DNA of 64,000 nucleotides from positions 1,240,001-1,304,000 of the forward strand of contig JAUILU010000001.1 in NCBI GenBank assembly GCA_030432905.1, in the 5' to 3' direction. The DNA is from Phycisphaerae bacterium. Lineage in GTDB: Bacteria > Planctomycetota > Phycisphaerae > Phycisphaerales > UBA1924. The notes under the pieces are model-generated. The model had not been told where the DNA came from, searched no databases, and saw nothing but the letters and a program-made list of their open reading frames with translations. A program made the translations under genes and the position numbers. Positions within the stretch are counted from its first letter, which is position 1; each line of letters begins with the position of its first letter. Below, piece after piece: positions 63,294 through 64,000 of this stretch.

Positions 63294-64000
63294 ATGAAGC
63301 ACGCGCAGCTCCTGATTATCTCGATCCTCATCGGCATGGGCCTCGCCCTGTTCGCGTACGCCAAGTACACCGAGGCTCGGCACTCGCAAATGACCGACTA
63401 CACAAGAAGCGTCAGCCACCAACCCGAAACCAAGGAGTCACCGTTGGGCAAGGTCTCAAGAACCGGATACGACATCACCCCTTACTCGCGCGACAGAGTC
63501 GAAGAGCTCGCGAGCACCCTCGACGCCGAGACGTACCGCATCACACAGAAAGCCGGCACCGAGCCCGCGCACTGCGGCACGCTCCTCGACAACAAGCTCG
63601 AAGGCACGTACACCTGCGTCGTGTGCGGCTTGCCGCTCTTTTCGAGCGAGCACAAGTTCGATTCTGGATCGGGCTGGCCCAGCTTCTACCGCGAGTTCGA
63701 CCCACAGCACGTGACACGGAAAGCGGACGATTCCATAGCGTTCATGCCCCGCGTCGAGATCAACTGCGCGAGATGCGATGCGCACCTCGGGCACGTCTTC
63801 AACGACGGGCCGGCCCCCACCGGCGAGCGCCACTGCCTCAACTCCGCATCGCTCGAGTTCTTCAGCAACGACGAGGGACTGCCCGAGCGATCGAAGCCTG
63901 ACGCGACCGCGGTTCAAACCGAAACCGCGTACTTCGCGGGCGGCTGCTTCTGGGGCATCGAGCACTACTTCCAGAAGGGCGATGGTGTGATCGACGCTGT
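63294..64000 (+). CDS. msrB: membrane-anchored MsrB-MsrA fusion, cut by the window end
   Basis: 235 codons are visible and the frame stays open to the edge. An N-terminal TM or signal-anchor helix (about 5-22) implies an extracytoplasmic location. The MsrB domain covers residues about 60-195: zinc pairs CVVC and CARC, GSGWPSF, and the catalytic Cys in RHCLNSASLEF. After an acidic linker the MsrA domain begins YFAGGCFWGIE, where the Cys is the catalytic one. Together they reduce both R and S methionine sulfoxides, repairing oxidised envelope proteins. B-then-A order is the less common fusion order. The ORF track misses it because no stop is inside the window. Confidence 0.92.
   Translation, partial: MKHAQLLIISILIGMGLALFAYAKYTEARHSQMTDYTRSVSHQPETKESPLGKVSRTGYDITPYSRDRVEELASTLDAETYRITQKAGTEPAHCGTLLDNKLEGTYTCVVCGLPLFSSEHKFDSGSGWPSFYREFDPQHVTRKADDSIAFMPRVEINCARCDAHLGHVFNDGPAPTGERHCLNSASLEFFSNDEGLPERSKPDATAVQTETAYFAGGCFWGIEHYFQKGDGVIDA

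Noticed and set aside
1-64000. CRISPR arrays, insertion sequences, prophage or integrase
   Set aside because: No spaced direct repeats, transposase or integrase motif was seen in any frame.

Overview
The window is about 63% GC bacterial chromosome with densely packed genes on both strands. It holds around 50 protein genes, one tRNA-Ser(GGA), no rRNA, no CRISPR array and no recognisable insertion sequence. The gene families suggest a planctomycete, most likely a marine member of the Phycisphaerae. Pointers are a PknB-like kinase with a C-terminal membrane anchor, a lipoprotein with FlgI-like and HEAT-like parts, FolE2, a TPR-YggX fusion, FG-GAP lipoproteins, and frequent GTG starts. This taxonomic call is an inference; no marker gene was searched.

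Layout. 1-798 is a lower-GC stretch without a supported gene but with three inverted repeats. 799-12975 holds the FlgI-like lipoprotein, smc, a serine hydrolase, pyrD, the TPR-YggX fusion, a DUF58 protein, a secreted coiled-coil protein and the coupled pair cmk-plsC. 13010-18622 holds a TIM-barrel epimerase-like protein with an acidic insert, gcvH, and an ABC ATPase/FtsX permease pair. 18672-20117 is a dinB/arsR-AHSA1 operon read from a near-consensus sigma70 promoter that is overlapped by a perfect dyad. 20212-26330 is an excision-repair operon (DUF3465 protein, uvrB, membrane microprotein, uvrA), followed by a low-GC orphan gene. 27025-32165 holds an exported tandem YCII-like protein, a HIT protein, an FG-GAP lipoprotein, a membrane LytTR regulator and a MacB-like permease. 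32184-36806 holds infC with a probable ATC start and its own terminator, a Ser/Thr kinase, and an APC permease fused to a USP domain. 36836-46119 holds pcrA, a membrane-spanning P-loop ATPase, a phosphohexomutase, a DinG-type helicase and a secreted esterase. 46132-50482 is the cell-shape operon mrdA-rodA-rsmG with 4-nt start/stop overlaps. 50556-58948 holds folE2, a membrane protein, lemA-htpX, another membrane protein, an ArnT-like glycosyltransferase coupled to truB, and a PAP2 phosphatase. 58967-64000 holds tRNA-Ser with a shared terminator, an alcohol dehydrogenase, an AT-rich promoter island, a nucleotidyltransferase/winged-helix gene pair, a photolyase, and the start of an MsrB-MsrA fusion cut by the window edge.

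Themes. DNA maintenance is heavily represented (smc, uvrA, uvrB, pcrA, dinG-like, phrB), as is envelope building (mrdA, rodA, glycosyltransferase, PAP2, acyltransferase). Convergent neighbours often overlap at their 3' ends (72, 55, 19, 6 and 4 bp) or lie 0-1 bp apart, so intrinsic terminators are scarce; I found only two convincing ones.

The best candidate for an undescribed system is the two-gene module at 60390-61719. The best regulatory find is the operator-promoter at 20082-20117. The best translational oddity is the infC start.
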